A stretch of DNA of 6,699 nt, taken from NCBI GenBank assembly GCA_017940705.1, contig JAGAYB010000078.1, forward strand, positions 1-6,699, read 5' to 3'. Below, piece after piece: positions 1-6,430 of the stretch. This DNA comes from Selenomonas sp. GTDB lineage: Bacteria > Bacillota_C > Negativicutes > Selenomonadales > Selenomonadaceae. A program made the position numbers and the translations under genes. The notes beneath the pieces were generated by a model. The model was not told the DNA's origin, searched no databases, and saw only the letters and a list, made by a program, of their open reading frames with translations. Within the stretch, counting starts at the first letter, position 1. Each line of letters starts with the position of its first letter.

Positions 1-1149
1 AGATTTCAAGATATTCTTTTCCAATGCCTTGCCGATAACCTTGAGTTCGCGGCTCTGCTGTAAAAGTTCACGGGAGATATTGAGGGACAGGTCGGGAGAA
101 TCGACAAGGCCCTTCATAAAGCGCAAGTAATCCGGCAGGAGGTCTTTGCACTTGTCCATGATGAACACATGACGGGAATAGAGCTGCACGCCCGGTTCAT
201 AGTCCGTATGATAGAGGTTGAACGGAGCGCGGGAAGGAATGGCCAAGAGCGCCGTATATTCCACGGAGCCTTCTGCCTTGGTATGGAATACTTCCATGGG
301 CTTTTCCCATTCATGAAACTGATTCTTGAAGAATTCGTCGTATTCTTCCTCTTTGATGTCGGACTTGTTCTTCGTCCAAAGCGGCTGCATGGAGTTCAGC
401 GTGCGGCATTCGATGGTCTTAACCTTCTCTGCGCCTTCGATTTCCTTGCCTTCATCATCCTTCGGCGTCTCTTCATGCTCGAAGTTCATCTTGATGGGGT
501 AGCGCACATAATCGCTGTACTTCTTGACGAGGCGTTCCAGCGTGTAGTTTTCCGTAAAGTCGCTTTCGGCATCATCACCGAAGAATTCCTTGCCCAGCGT
601 AATCGTAATGCTCGTACCGCGCTTGTCACGGTCACATTCTTCAATACTGTAGGAACCGTCACCCGTGGATTCCCAACGCGTACCTTCCGTTTCGCCTGCC
701 TTGCGGGTTTCGATAACCACTTTTTCGGCAACCATGAACGCCGAGTAGAAACCAACACCGAACTGGCCGATAAGTTCTTTGTCGGTATTCCCTTCGCCGC
801 CTTCGCTGGCTTCCTTAGCTTTTTTGAGCTGTTCCATAAATGCCTTGGTGCCGGATTTAGCGATAGTACCGATGTTTTCGATTACTTCCTGACGGCTCAT
901 GCCGATACCATTATCGCTGATGGTCAGCGTGTGTTTTTCCTTATCCGGTTCAAGGAAGATTTCGTAGCTGTCGTCACCTTCGAGGATGTCACGGTTCGTC
1001 AGGCTGGCAAAATGTACCTTGTCAATTGCGTCGGACGCATTGGAAATGAGTTCGCGGAGGAAAATCTCATGATTCGTGTAGATGGAGTGAATCATTAAAT
1101 CCAACAGTTGTTTTGTTTCTGCTTGAAATTCATGGGTTTCTTTAGCCAT
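1..1149 (-). CDS. htpG: Molecular chaperone HtpG (bacterial Hsp90), N-terminal part, cut by the window edge
   Basis: HtpG is the cytosolic ATP-dependent Hsp90 chaperone, which works as a dimer on partly folded clients. The frame is open from an ATG at 1149 to the left edge, giving exactly 383 codons with no stop. The family is usually about 620-640 residues, so the rest of the middle domain and the C-terminal dimerisation domain lie outside. The GHKL ATPase pocket is intact: ELISNASDA near residues 33-41 (catalytic Glu33 and Asn37), DNGIGM at 79-84, IGTIAKSGT at 93-101 and the lid glycines GQFGVGF at 128-134. Middle-domain signatures follow, including QLYSRHVFIMD and LNISRELLQQSREL near the edge. 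An AGAGAGG ribosome site at 1159-1165 lies 9 nt upstream of the start. The gene appears to be monocistronic at its 5' side and controlled by a promoter with a CIRCE operator. Identity is seen directly from these motifs and is very secure. Confidence 0.97.
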   Translation of the reverse strand, partial: MAKETHEFQAETKQLLDLMIHSIYTNHEIFLRELISNASDAIDKVHFASLTNRDILEGDDSYEIFLEPDKEKHTLTISDNGIGMSRQEVIENIGTIAKSGTKAFMEQLKKAKEASEGGEGNTDKELIGQFGVGFYSAFMVAEKVVIETRKAGETEGTRWESTGDGSYSIEECDRDKRGTSITITLGKEFFGDDAESDFTENYTLERLVKKYSDYVRYPIKMNFEHEETPKDDEGKEIEGAEKVKTIECRTLNSMQPLWTKNKSDIKEEEYDEFFKNQFHEWEKPMEVFHTKAEGSVEYTALLAIPSRAPFNLYHTDYEPGVQLYSRHVFIMDKCKDLLPDYLRFMKGLVDSPDLSLNISRELLQQSRELKVIGKALEKNILKS

Positions 1150-1193
1150 GTGTTTACGCCTCTCTTTATGAAAATTATTTATATACCAGTTGA

Positions 1194-1220
1194 TTAGCAC
1201 TCCTTTCCTCTGAGTGCTAA
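1194..1220 (-). promoter_or_regulatory. CIRCE operator (HrcA-binding inverted repeat) in the htpG leader
   Basis: TTAGCACTC (1194-1202), a 9-nt spacer (1203-1211) and GAGTGCTAA (1212-1220) match the CIRCE consensus without a mismatch. CIRCE is the binding site of the heat-shock repressor HrcA, normally found before groESL and hrcA-dnaK operons. Here it begins about 13 nt downstream of the htpG -10 box and ends 44 nt before the htpG start codon, so it lies at or just after the expected transcription start. That is the usual CIRCE position. HrcA itself is not encoded in the window. Confidence 0.96.
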
Positions 1221-1232
1221 CGTACATTGTTT

Positions 1233-1261
1233 AGTATACGACACAAACAACAAAAAGTCAA
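1233..1261 (-). promoter_or_regulatory. Sigma-A type promoter of htpG
   Basis: On the minus strand a TTGACT -35 box (1256-1261) and a TATACT -10 box (1233-1238) are separated by exactly 17 bp. Each box differs from the sigma-70/sigma-A consensus at a single base. The predicted start of transcription, about 1226, falls just upstream of the CIRCE repeat, giving a 5' leader of roughly 75 nt. Confidence 0.85.
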
Positions 1262-1269
1262 AGGTATCT

Positions 1270-1304
1270 TTGTAATTGTTTTTTCTTTCTTTATATAGTA
1301 GAAT
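1270..1304 (+). promoter_or_regulatory. Possible promoter of the CNNM/CorC-like gene
   Basis: Two overlapping sigma-A readings are possible on the plus strand. One is TTGTAA (1270-1275), an 18-bp spacer and TATAGT (1294-1299). The other is TTGTTT (1276-1281), a 17-bp spacer and TAGAAT (1299-1304). Both have a fair -10 box and a weaker -35 box in an AT-rich tract. The element faces away from the htpG promoter, with the two -35 boxes only 8-14 bp apart. Confidence 0.4.
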
Positions 1305-1327
1305 GTAGCTAATCAAATTATTTTTTA

Positions 1328-1337
1328 AAGGATGTGA
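1328..1337 (+). promoter_or_regulatory. Ribosome binding site that fixes a TTG start at 1345
   Basis: AAGGATGTGA matches the full anti-16S complement AAGGAGGTGA at nine of ten positions and ends 7 nt before the TTG at 1345. The ATG (1332) and GTG (1334) inside it are out of frame, so the TTG is the only sensible start near this site. Confidence 0.75.
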
Positions 1338-1344
1338 CTTTTCG

Positions 1345-2664
1345 TTGGATAGTTCTGACGCGGGTTTATTACTTATTTTGTTAGTGTCGTTTCTCATCAC
1401 CAGCGGCTTTTTCTCTTTACTGGAAACAGCCCTGGGTGAAAGTCACCGCAGCAAACTGGAGAAAATGGCGGAAGATGGCAATAAGGATGCTGCCGGTGCC
1501 TTGGTACTGCTGGAGCATAGCGACAGGATTCTGACGCTGGCCCAGAGCGGCATTACCCTGAGCAGTATTCTTACGGGCGTATGTACCGGTGTGCTTTTGG
1601 TGCCAATGCTGGCTGATTTGTTTCCCGGACTGCCTCAGGCTATGACCATCTCTCTTATCGTCAGCATTTTGCTTATCACTTATATATCCCTGCTGTTAGG
1701 CGAGTTCATTCCCCAAAAGACAGCTCTGCATGAGCCGGAAAAGATTCTGCTGCGCTATCATGGCATCATCAGGACGCTTGCCCGGCTTACGCGGCCTTTT
1801 ATATCCCTCCTGTCCGGCTCGGCCAATGTCATTCTGCTTATCTTTGGTATCAATCCCTATGCTACGGAGGCCGTCACCGAAGACGAAGTCAAAGACCTTA
1901 TCGAGCAGGGTACTGAGGACGGTACCTTTGAAAAGACGGAGCAGGCCATGGTTGACAGGATTTTCCATCTCAGCGACCAGACGGCTTATGCGCTGATGAC
2001 ACCGCGCACACAGATGCTCTGGCTGGATCTTTCCGACTCCCTTTGGGAGAACATGCACCTGATTCGGGAAACTCCGCAGGATATCTTCCCGGTGGGACGC
2101 GACAGTCTGGATGATTTCTGCGGTGTCCTCTACGCCAAGGATTTGCTTAATGCCACTTTGGCTCACGAGGTTCAGGATTTGTCCCAGTTCATCCGCAAGC
2201 CCCTCTTTATCCCCCGTTCCATGGAAACCTTCCGGGTGCTGAAACAGTTCCGCACCACGGGGATTCACGAAGCCATGGTGCTGGATGAATACGGCGGCGT
2301 TATCGGTTTTTTGACCATGGACGATATCCTGCAGGAAATCGTCGGCGATTCCTTTACGCCCCACGAAGAAGAAACCGCCCAGCTGACCCCTCGTGATGAT
2401 AACAGCTGGCTGGTTGACGGACTCTATGATATTGATGACTTTAAAGCCCGTTTCTCCATTGATGAGCTGCCTGATGAAGACCATGACCACTATCAGACAA
2501 TGGGCGGTTTCCTCACCTCCTGCTTTGGCTATATCCCCCAAGCGGGTGAGAAAATCGACTGGCAGGACTTCACCTTTGAAGTCGTGGACATGGACGGTGC
2601 CCGTATTGATAAAATCATGATTACCAAAAACGACAGCACGGAAAAAGCCGTTGCCGCCAATTAA
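1345..2664 (+). CDS. CNNM/CorC-HlyC family membrane protein with paired CBS domains, likely Mg2+/divalent cation transporter
   Basis: This 439-residue protein has the three-part layout of the CNNM/CorC (older name hemolysin C) family. A DUF21/CNNM membrane domain occupies about residues 1-180, with hydrophobic segments near 7-30, 70-92 and 97-120, the early FFSLLETAL motif (22-30) and GEFIPQK (119-125). The linker EDEVKDLIEQG (179-189) precedes a CBS pair starting at MTPR (218-221) and running to about 335, with DEYGGVIGFLTMDDILQEIVG closing CBS2. A CorC_HlyC domain follows from about 350 to 430. Family members are linked to Mg2+ efflux or homeostasis, with the CBS pair sensing nucleotide. 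Length is normal for the family. The start is a TTG chosen from the strong Shine-Dalgarno sequence just upstream. The gene stands alone, divergent from htpG and convergent with the carboxypeptidase gene. Family assignment is secure; the ion and direction of transport are inferred. Confidence 0.92.
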   Translation: MDSSDAGLLLILLVSFLITSGFFSLLETALGESHRSKLEKMAEDGNKDAAGALVLLEHSDRILTLAQSGITLSSILTGVCTGVLLVPMLADLFPGLPQAMTISLIVSILLITYISLLLGEFIPQKTALHEPEKILLRYHGIIRTLARLTRPFISLLSGSANVILLIFGINPYATEAVTEDEVKDLIEQGTEDGTFEKTEQAMVDRIFHLSDQTAYALMTPRTQMLWLDLSDSLWENMHLIRETPQDIFPVGRDSLDDFCGVLYAKDLLNATLAHEVQDLSQFIRKPLFIPRSMETFRVLKQFRTTGIHEAMVLDEYGGVIGFLTMDDILQEIVGDSFTPHEEETAQLTPRDDNSWLVDGLYDIDDFKARFSIDELPDEDHDHYQTMGGFLTSCFGYIPQAGEKIDWQDFTFEVVDMDGARIDKIMITKNDSTEKAVAAN

Positions 2665-2673
2665 GGGTAAAAC

Positions 2674-2720
2674 AAAAGCTTTCCAGACATAGCTGCATAG
2701 CTAAACTCTGGAAAGCTTTT
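2674..2720. terminator. Bidirectional rho-independent terminator between two convergent genes
   Basis: The arms AAAAGCTTTCCAGA (2674-2687) and TCTGGAAAGCTTTT (2707-2720) form a perfect 14-bp stem. The 19-nt loop holds a second small hairpin, TAGCT (2690-2694) with AGCTA (2699-2703). The right arm runs into T residues for plus-strand transcripts, and the minus-strand reading ends in TTTTGTTTT. It starts 9 nt after the stop at 2664 and ends 4 nt before the stop at 2725, so it serves both genes. Confidence 0.92.
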
Positions 2721-2724
2721 TATG

Positions 2725-3879
2725 TTATATGAGTTTTAAAACGCCTTCAAAGACACCTACCAGCCATGAGCCGATGCTGAAGCCGCCCGGCACTTTATCA
2801 GCTATCATGGGCACTTCTTCCACTACCCTGCCGTCATAGCTCAGGACAATCTGCCCCACCTCTGTGCCTGCCTGCAAGGGCGCTGCTACCACCTTGGGCA
2901 CGTCATAGGCGAGGGTGTACTTATTCTTGTCATCACCGTTAATCAAGGGCAGCTCAATGTCATGGGCAGGATACAGATAAGCTGTTGCCTGCGTTCCTCC
3001 TTTGACCCAGACCTTATGGCGTACCTTTTCCTTGGCCGGGCCCTTGACCATTTTCACATGGTCAAAGCCATAATCCAGCAGCTTTGCGCCATCGGTAAAT
3101 CTGTCCTCCGGCGTGTCGGCCTTCATCAAAATGACGATGAGTTCCACGCCGTTACGTTTGGCTGATACGGCTAAGCAGCCTTCCGCCGCCCTCGTCCAAC
3201 CGGTTTTTATGCCCGTTATCCCCTCGTATTTATCCAGCAGCTTGTTCGTATTTTCTGCCTGATATTTTTTCCCCACAGGGCTTCGCCAGAAAATCTCTCT
3301 GTTTTGGGTTCCGACTATTTTGCGGAAATCCTTGTTTTTCATCGCGTAGCGAGCCAGTTTAGCCATATCTCTGGCCGTGGAATAATGCTGTTTATCGGTA
3401 AGACCGTTGGGATTGGCAAAATGGGTATCGCTCATGCCCAGCTGCCGGGCCTTGCTGTTCATCTCAGCCGCAAAACTTTCTACATTCCCGGACATGGCTT
3501 CGGCCAGCGCCACAGCTGCGCCGTTATCCGATTCCAGCAGCAAACCGGCCAGCATGTCTTTAGCCACCAGTGATTCCCCGGGCAATGCGCCTAAGGGACT
3601 TGATTCTGTATTGGCCGCATTTTGCGAATAGGTGACGACTGCATCCATATCCATCTTTTCCAGCGCCAGTATCCCGGTCATCATCTTGGTCATGCTGGCA
3701 GGATAGAGACGGTCATCAGCATTTTTTTCCCAGACCACTCTCCCGGTAGTGCGCTCTATGATAATGGCCGCATCAGCAGTTACCTCCGGTTCGCCACCCT
3801 CACCGGCTGAAACCGGCAGCTGTATCGTAAGCATACACACCGTCACCAGAACCGCGGAAATTTTTTGCCATAACTTCAA
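2725..3879 (-). CDS. Exported D-alanyl-D-alanine carboxypeptidase, family S11 (DacF/PBP5 type)
   Basis: This low-molecular-weight penicillin-binding protein trims the terminal D-Ala from peptidoglycan pentapeptides outside the membrane. From the TTG start at 3879 it has 384 residues. A signal peptide MKLWQKISAVLVTVCML... has a plausible cleavage after PVSA (residues 22-25). All three active-site motifs are present: SMTK (62-65, nucleophile Ser62, Lys65), SDN (117-119) and KTG (225-227). A PBP5_C-like beta domain follows, and the last 20 residues (GSWLVGVFEGVLKLI end) look like the amphipathic membrane anchor of this class. In-frame ATGs exist at 3924, 3900 and 3897, but 3924 lies in a hairpin loop, and AAGGAG at 3889-3894 sits 9 nt before the TTG, so I prefer the TTG. 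The symbol could be dacF or dacA; sequence alone does not decide. Transcription appears separate from the upstream operon. Confidence 0.94.
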   Translation of the reverse strand: MKLWQKISAVLVTVCMLTIQLPVSAGEGGEPEVTADAAIIIERTTGRVVWEKNADDRLYPASMTKMMTGILALEKMDMDAVVTYSQNAANTESSPLGALPGESLVAKDMLAGLLLESDNGAAVALAEAMSGNVESFAAEMNSKARQLGMSDTHFANPNGLTDKQHYSTARDMAKLARYAMKNKDFRKIVGTQNREIFWRSPVGKKYQAENTNKLLDKYEGITGIKTGWTRAAEGCLAVSAKRNGVELIVILMKADTPEDRFTDGAKLLDYGFDHVKMVKGPAKEKVRHKVWVKGGTQATAYLYPAHDIELPLINGDDKNKYTLAYDVPKVVAAPLQAGTEVGQIVLSYDGRVVEEVPMIADKVPGGFSIGSWLVGVFEGVLKLI

Positions 3880-3888
3880 TCTCAAAAT

Positions 3889-3894
3889 CTCCTT
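3889..3894 (-). promoter_or_regulatory. Ribosome binding site supporting a TTG start for the carboxypeptidase
   Basis: AAGGAG on the minus strand lies 9 nt before TTG 3879-3877. It falls inside the coding extension that would exist if an upstream ATG (3897, 3900 or 3924) were used. None of those ATGs has a comparable site; the one at 3924 has only an AAGG from the hairpin arm upstream. Confidence 0.65.
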
Positions 3895-3908
3895 CATCAT
3901 GCAATAAG

Positions 3909-3937
3909 AAAAGGCTTTTCGCATTGAAAAGCCTTTT
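3909..3937 (-). terminator. Hairpin terminator after the DUF4127 operon
   Basis: AAAAGGCTTTTC (3909-3920) and GAAAAGCCTTTT (3926-3937) form a perfect 12-bp stem with a 5-nt loop, 38 nt beyond the DUF4127 stop. In minus-strand RNA the stem is followed by a broken U tract (stem T4 then CTTATT). On the plus strand it ends in T5, so it may act both ways. It overlaps the region where the carboxypeptidase transcript should begin. Confidence 0.7.
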
Positions 3938-3938
3938 T

Positions 3939-3947
3939 AGTATAGCA
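3939..3947 (-). promoter_or_regulatory. Possible extended -10 promoter element for the carboxypeptidase gene
   Basis: The minus strand reads TGCTATACT: a TGn extension followed by TATACT, one base off the -10 consensus. No good -35 box lies 17 bp upstream, which is tolerated by extended -10 promoters. A start near 3932 would put the 5' end of the RNA inside the adjacent hairpin. Supported by position and motif only. Confidence 0.4.
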
Positions 3948-3974
3948 CGTTATCAATTTTTGTGCATGAATTTT

Positions 3975-5570
3975 TTACCAGACAAAATCTGCCTCAAACA
4001 TCCGATGCCAGGGCAGCTTCACCTGTACATCGTCCAAGCCGTCAAACGGCGGCAGGTTGTACATGGCAAAATTGCGGATTTCCTGCTGAATCCTGTCGGT
4101 GACAGCACCCTCCCTGCTCCCGAGATTGGTGTAGACATCCCGCTGGCGGAAACCGTACAGGGTGTCCCCCACCTTGCCGCGGATAATGGCCTGATAGCCC
4201 CAGTCTTCCAGATAGCGGCGCGTCAGCAGCCTGTCGCAGTCATCATCGCTGATATGCCGGGATAAAATCCCCATGGCCAGCGCAAAGCCTGTACTGTTGG
4301 TGGCTGTGTTCCAGCCGGAATAGCCGCGCAGGCGGTACAGGAGATTCCCCTGCTGCAATCTTTTCATCAGCGCACTATCTGCGCCGTTGGCAAAGGAAAT
4401 ATCTGCCAGAGCCAGCGGATAGCCACGGTATACATAGTCATTTACTTTTTGCGCCATGGCCTTGGTATTCTCCCGTTCGCGTCCGTCATTGCTGGGCAGC
4501 TTCACACCTTCACCTATAACAATGCCGTCACCGGTGACACCGTCCTTATTGGTGCTGACCAGAAAGACCAAATCAGCCTTGGCCGGGTCGGCTACGGGTA
4601 TGGCACCGGCTACCTGAATGGCGGCATTGACAGAATCGCCGATTTTGGCATCAGAGAAGCTGGGCACCGTATCATAGCCCTTGCCCGGTGCATATTCCGT
4701 ATAGACGAAGGGAATGACTCTTTCCAAATCGTTGACCGCCCGGGTGAGCAGCAGCAGACCAAATTCGTCAATTCCGGCCAGCAGCTGGAACCTGGTCGCC
4801 GGAAGCCCCTCGGCATATTTTTTCAAATCCCGGGCTTCTTTATGGGTCTGGGACAAGGGCGCATTATCATCCTTGCCAATGACCAGATAGGACAGCCTGC
4901 CTTCCCTTGTCATGTCGATAAGCTTTTTGTTGACCTGAAAATTTTTATCCCGGCGCGCCTGCCAGTCGCTCAGATATTTTGCCGGAATGGCTGCCTCCCT
5001 GACGGACAGTTCCTTTTTTTCCTTCTTGCTCAGTGCCGTTGTTTCCTGCTTGTCCAGCAGGGCTGAACGCTGAAAGATATCAGCACCGTACTGCATATAG
5101 TAATCAGGCTCCTCACTGCCGGCATAAGCGCCCGAACGTGGGGTACGCATCAGGGAACCGAAAATATAAATTTTCATGCCGGGATTGGCCTGCTGCAGCT
5201 TAGACAGCCTTTCTGCCCTGTCCAGCAAAGTATCCAGCGGTATTTCATGCTTGCGCGAAGGCACCAGCCCTCCATAAATCATGCTGTCGGCGGAAATCAT
5301 CGCCGCCTTGGCTCCGGAGAGATTTTTCTGCGTCCACTGCCACAAAGCCTCTGTATCAGCTGCCTGATTCACACCGCCACAGAGCATATCCTTCGGCGGC
5401 ATGACGACATCATAGCCGGCCTTTTGGACAACCTCTGCCGTTTCGCTTGAGGAAATGGGGCGGTTATCATGGGGGATAAAGAGTATTTTATCCGCCGCCC
5501 ATGCCGTAACGCTGCCCACCATTAACAGCATCACCGCCACGAAGGCTGACAATGCCCTTTTTACCTGCAT
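3975..5570 (-). CDS. Exported DUF4127 family protein of unknown function
   Basis: The 531-residue product is recognised as a DUF4127 protein, a Firmicutes-centred family without an assigned activity that I know of. It starts with a clear signal peptide (MQVKRALS, hydrophobic 9-22, cleavage after AWA near 23-25), so it should act outside the membrane; no other membrane segment or lipobox is seen. Conserved-looking blocks are IPHDNRP (32-38), SADSMIYGGLVPSR (93-106), FGSLMRTPR (136-144), VIGKDDNAPLSQTHKEA (from 229) and YSGWNTATNSTG (417-428). The concentration of Asp, His, Asn and Arg in these blocks suggests an enzyme active site, possibly metal-dependent, which is inference. The ATG at 5570 is chosen over one at 5615 because AAAGGAGGT lies 8 nt before it and the signal peptide then begins correctly. 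It lies 22 nt after the radical SAM gene and is followed by a terminator, so it is the last gene of that operon. Confidence 0.88.
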   Translation of the reverse strand: MQVKRALSAFVAVMLLMVGSVTAWAADKILFIPHDNRPISSSETAEVVQKAGYDVVMPPKDMLCGGVNQAADTEALWQWTQKNLSGAKAAMISADSMIYGGLVPSRKHEIPLDTLLDRAERLSKLQQANPGMKIYIFGSLMRTPRSGAYAGSEEPDYYMQYGADIFQRSALLDKQETTALSKKEKKELSVREAAIPAKYLSDWQARRDKNFQVNKKLIDMTREGRLSYLVIGKDDNAPLSQTHKEARDLKKYAEGLPATRFQLLAGIDEFGLLLLTRAVNDLERVIPFVYTEYAPGKGYDTVPSFSDAKIGDSVNAAIQVAGAIPVADPAKADLVFLVSTNKDGVTGDGIVIGEGVKLPSNDGRERENTKAMAQKVNDYVYRGYPLALADISFANGADSALMKRLQQGNLLYRLRGYSGWNTATNSTGFALAMGILSRHISDDDCDRLLTRRYLEDWGYQAIIRGKVGDTLYGFRQRDVYTNLGSREGAVTDRIQQEIRNFAMYNLPPFDGLDDVQVKLPWHRMFEADFVW

Positions 5571-5578
5571 AATTAAAG

Positions 5579-5587
5579 ACCTCCTTT
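5579..5587 (-). promoter_or_regulatory. Strong ribosome binding site of the DUF4127 gene
   Basis: AAAGGAGGT lies 8 nt before the ATG at 5570 and just after the stop of the radical SAM gene. It excludes the longer reading from 5615, which would overlap the upstream gene and bury the signal peptide. Confidence 0.85.
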
Positions 5588-5592
5588 TATCG

Positions 5593-6414
5593 CTAAACAT
5601 TGCCCAAATACACATGACGCAAAAACTTTCGTGCTATTCTCTGCAATTCCGCTAAAGTGTCCAGCGGTGTGCTTTCCGCAGTCCACTTATAACGGGGAAA
5701 ATACCGTGATAAATGCAAAGGAATCTCCGGGCTCAGCTCAGCCAGCCACTCTACCTCTGCCGCAAAATCTTTTCTGTTATCGTTTTTTCCGGGAATTACC
5801 AGGGTCGTTACCTCCGTGTGTACGCCAGCCGCAACGGCCATGGCTATGGCTGTCTTTGCCGCCGTCAAATCACCGCCCATCCATTTGTAAGCCTCGTCCG
5901 TAAAGGCCTTTAAATCAATATTGACGGCATCTATCAAGGGAAGCAGCTTTTGCCATGGCCCGGCGGCAATCTGTCCGTTGCTGACCAGAACCACTTTTTG
6001 CCCGGCCGCCCGTAATAACGGGGCGGCATCCATAATGTACTCATAACTAAGCAATGGCTCGTTGTAGGTAAACGCCACGCCGATACTGCCCTGCCCTTGC
6101 GCCTGCACGGCCATTTCCACCAGCTTTTCCGGTGCCAGACAGCCGATAACTTCCCCTTCGCCATTTTGCGATATGCTGTGATTCTGACAAAAGGGACAGC
6201 GCATATTGCAGCCAAAACTTCCCAGAGAAAGTATGTACGAGCCGGGATAAAAATGATACAAGGGCTTTTTTTCAATGGGGTCAATGGCCAGGGAAGTGAC
6301 CTGACCATAATTGAGGCTGACAAGCCGTCCTCCAGCATTGCGCCGCGTCCGGCAAAAGCCCGTCTGTCCCTCCGTCAGGCTGCACTGATGCGGACATAGC
6401 CCACATGTAATCAT
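5593..6414 (-). CDS. amrS: Radical SAM enzyme of the AmmeMemoRadiSam / PflA-like type, short form
   Basis: The 273-residue protein matches the radical SAM component named after its usual partners AMMECR1 and Memo. The N-terminal cysteine block is CxxCPHxC...C (Cys4, Cys7, Cys11, Cys21). The radical SAM [4Fe-4S] motif CNMRCPFC follows (Cys69, Cys73, Cys76; CxxxCxxC), then TYNEP (116-120), VSNGQ (144-148), VNIDLKAF (164-171), TLVIPGKND (204-212) and HLSRYFPRYK (234-243). These steps trace the SAM-binding barrel of pyruvate formate-lyase activating enzyme relatives. The protein stops right after HVYLGN, where I expect longer family members to continue with a further Cys-rich segment, so it is shortened at the C-terminus. 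The ATG at 6414 follows a GGGGA site by 9 nt and lies 16 nt from the preceding stop. The cytosolic enzyme therefore shares an operon with two genes likely for exported proteins. Its substrate is unknown; the symbol reflects family only. Confidence 0.88.
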   Translation of the reverse strand: MITCGLCPHQCSLTEGQTGFCRTRRNAGGRLVSLNYGQVTSLAIDPIEKKPLYHFYPGSYILSLGSFGCNMRCPFCQNHSISQNGEGEVIGCLAPEKLVEMAVQAQGQGSIGVAFTYNEPLLSYEYIMDAAPLLRAAGQKVVLVSNGQIAAGPWQKLLPLIDAVNIDLKAFTDEAYKWMGGDLTAAKTAIAMAVAAGVHTEVTTLVIPGKNDNRKDFAAEVEWLAELSPEIPLHLSRYFPRYKWTAESTPLDTLAELQRIARKFLRHVYLGNV

Positions 6415-6430
6415 CTCAGTTCATCCCCAT

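Noticed and set aside
169..1098. A 309-codon open frame on the plus strand opposite htpG
   Set aside because: It is exactly antisense to a well-conserved htpG reading frame, has no convincing ribosome site or recognisable domain, and its length is explained by the codon usage of htpG.
1194..1220. The inverted repeat as a transcription terminator
   Set aside because: It has no T tract, a 9-nt spacer and an exact CIRCE sequence in the position expected for an operator.
1194..1400. A 68-codon minus-strand frame over the htpG/CNNM intergenic region
   Set aside because: It would run through the CIRCE operator and both promoters and overlap the CNNM-like gene; no ribosome site or homology is apparent.
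1696..2541. A 281-codon open frame on the minus strand inside the CNNM/CorC-like gene
   Set aside because: It lies wholly within an unmistakable coding sequence on the other strand and shows no family motifs; it is a shadow frame.
4449..5066. A 205-codon plus-strand frame opposite the DUF4127 gene
   Set aside because: Antisense shadow of a signal-peptide-bearing gene with a strong ribosome site; no domain recognised.
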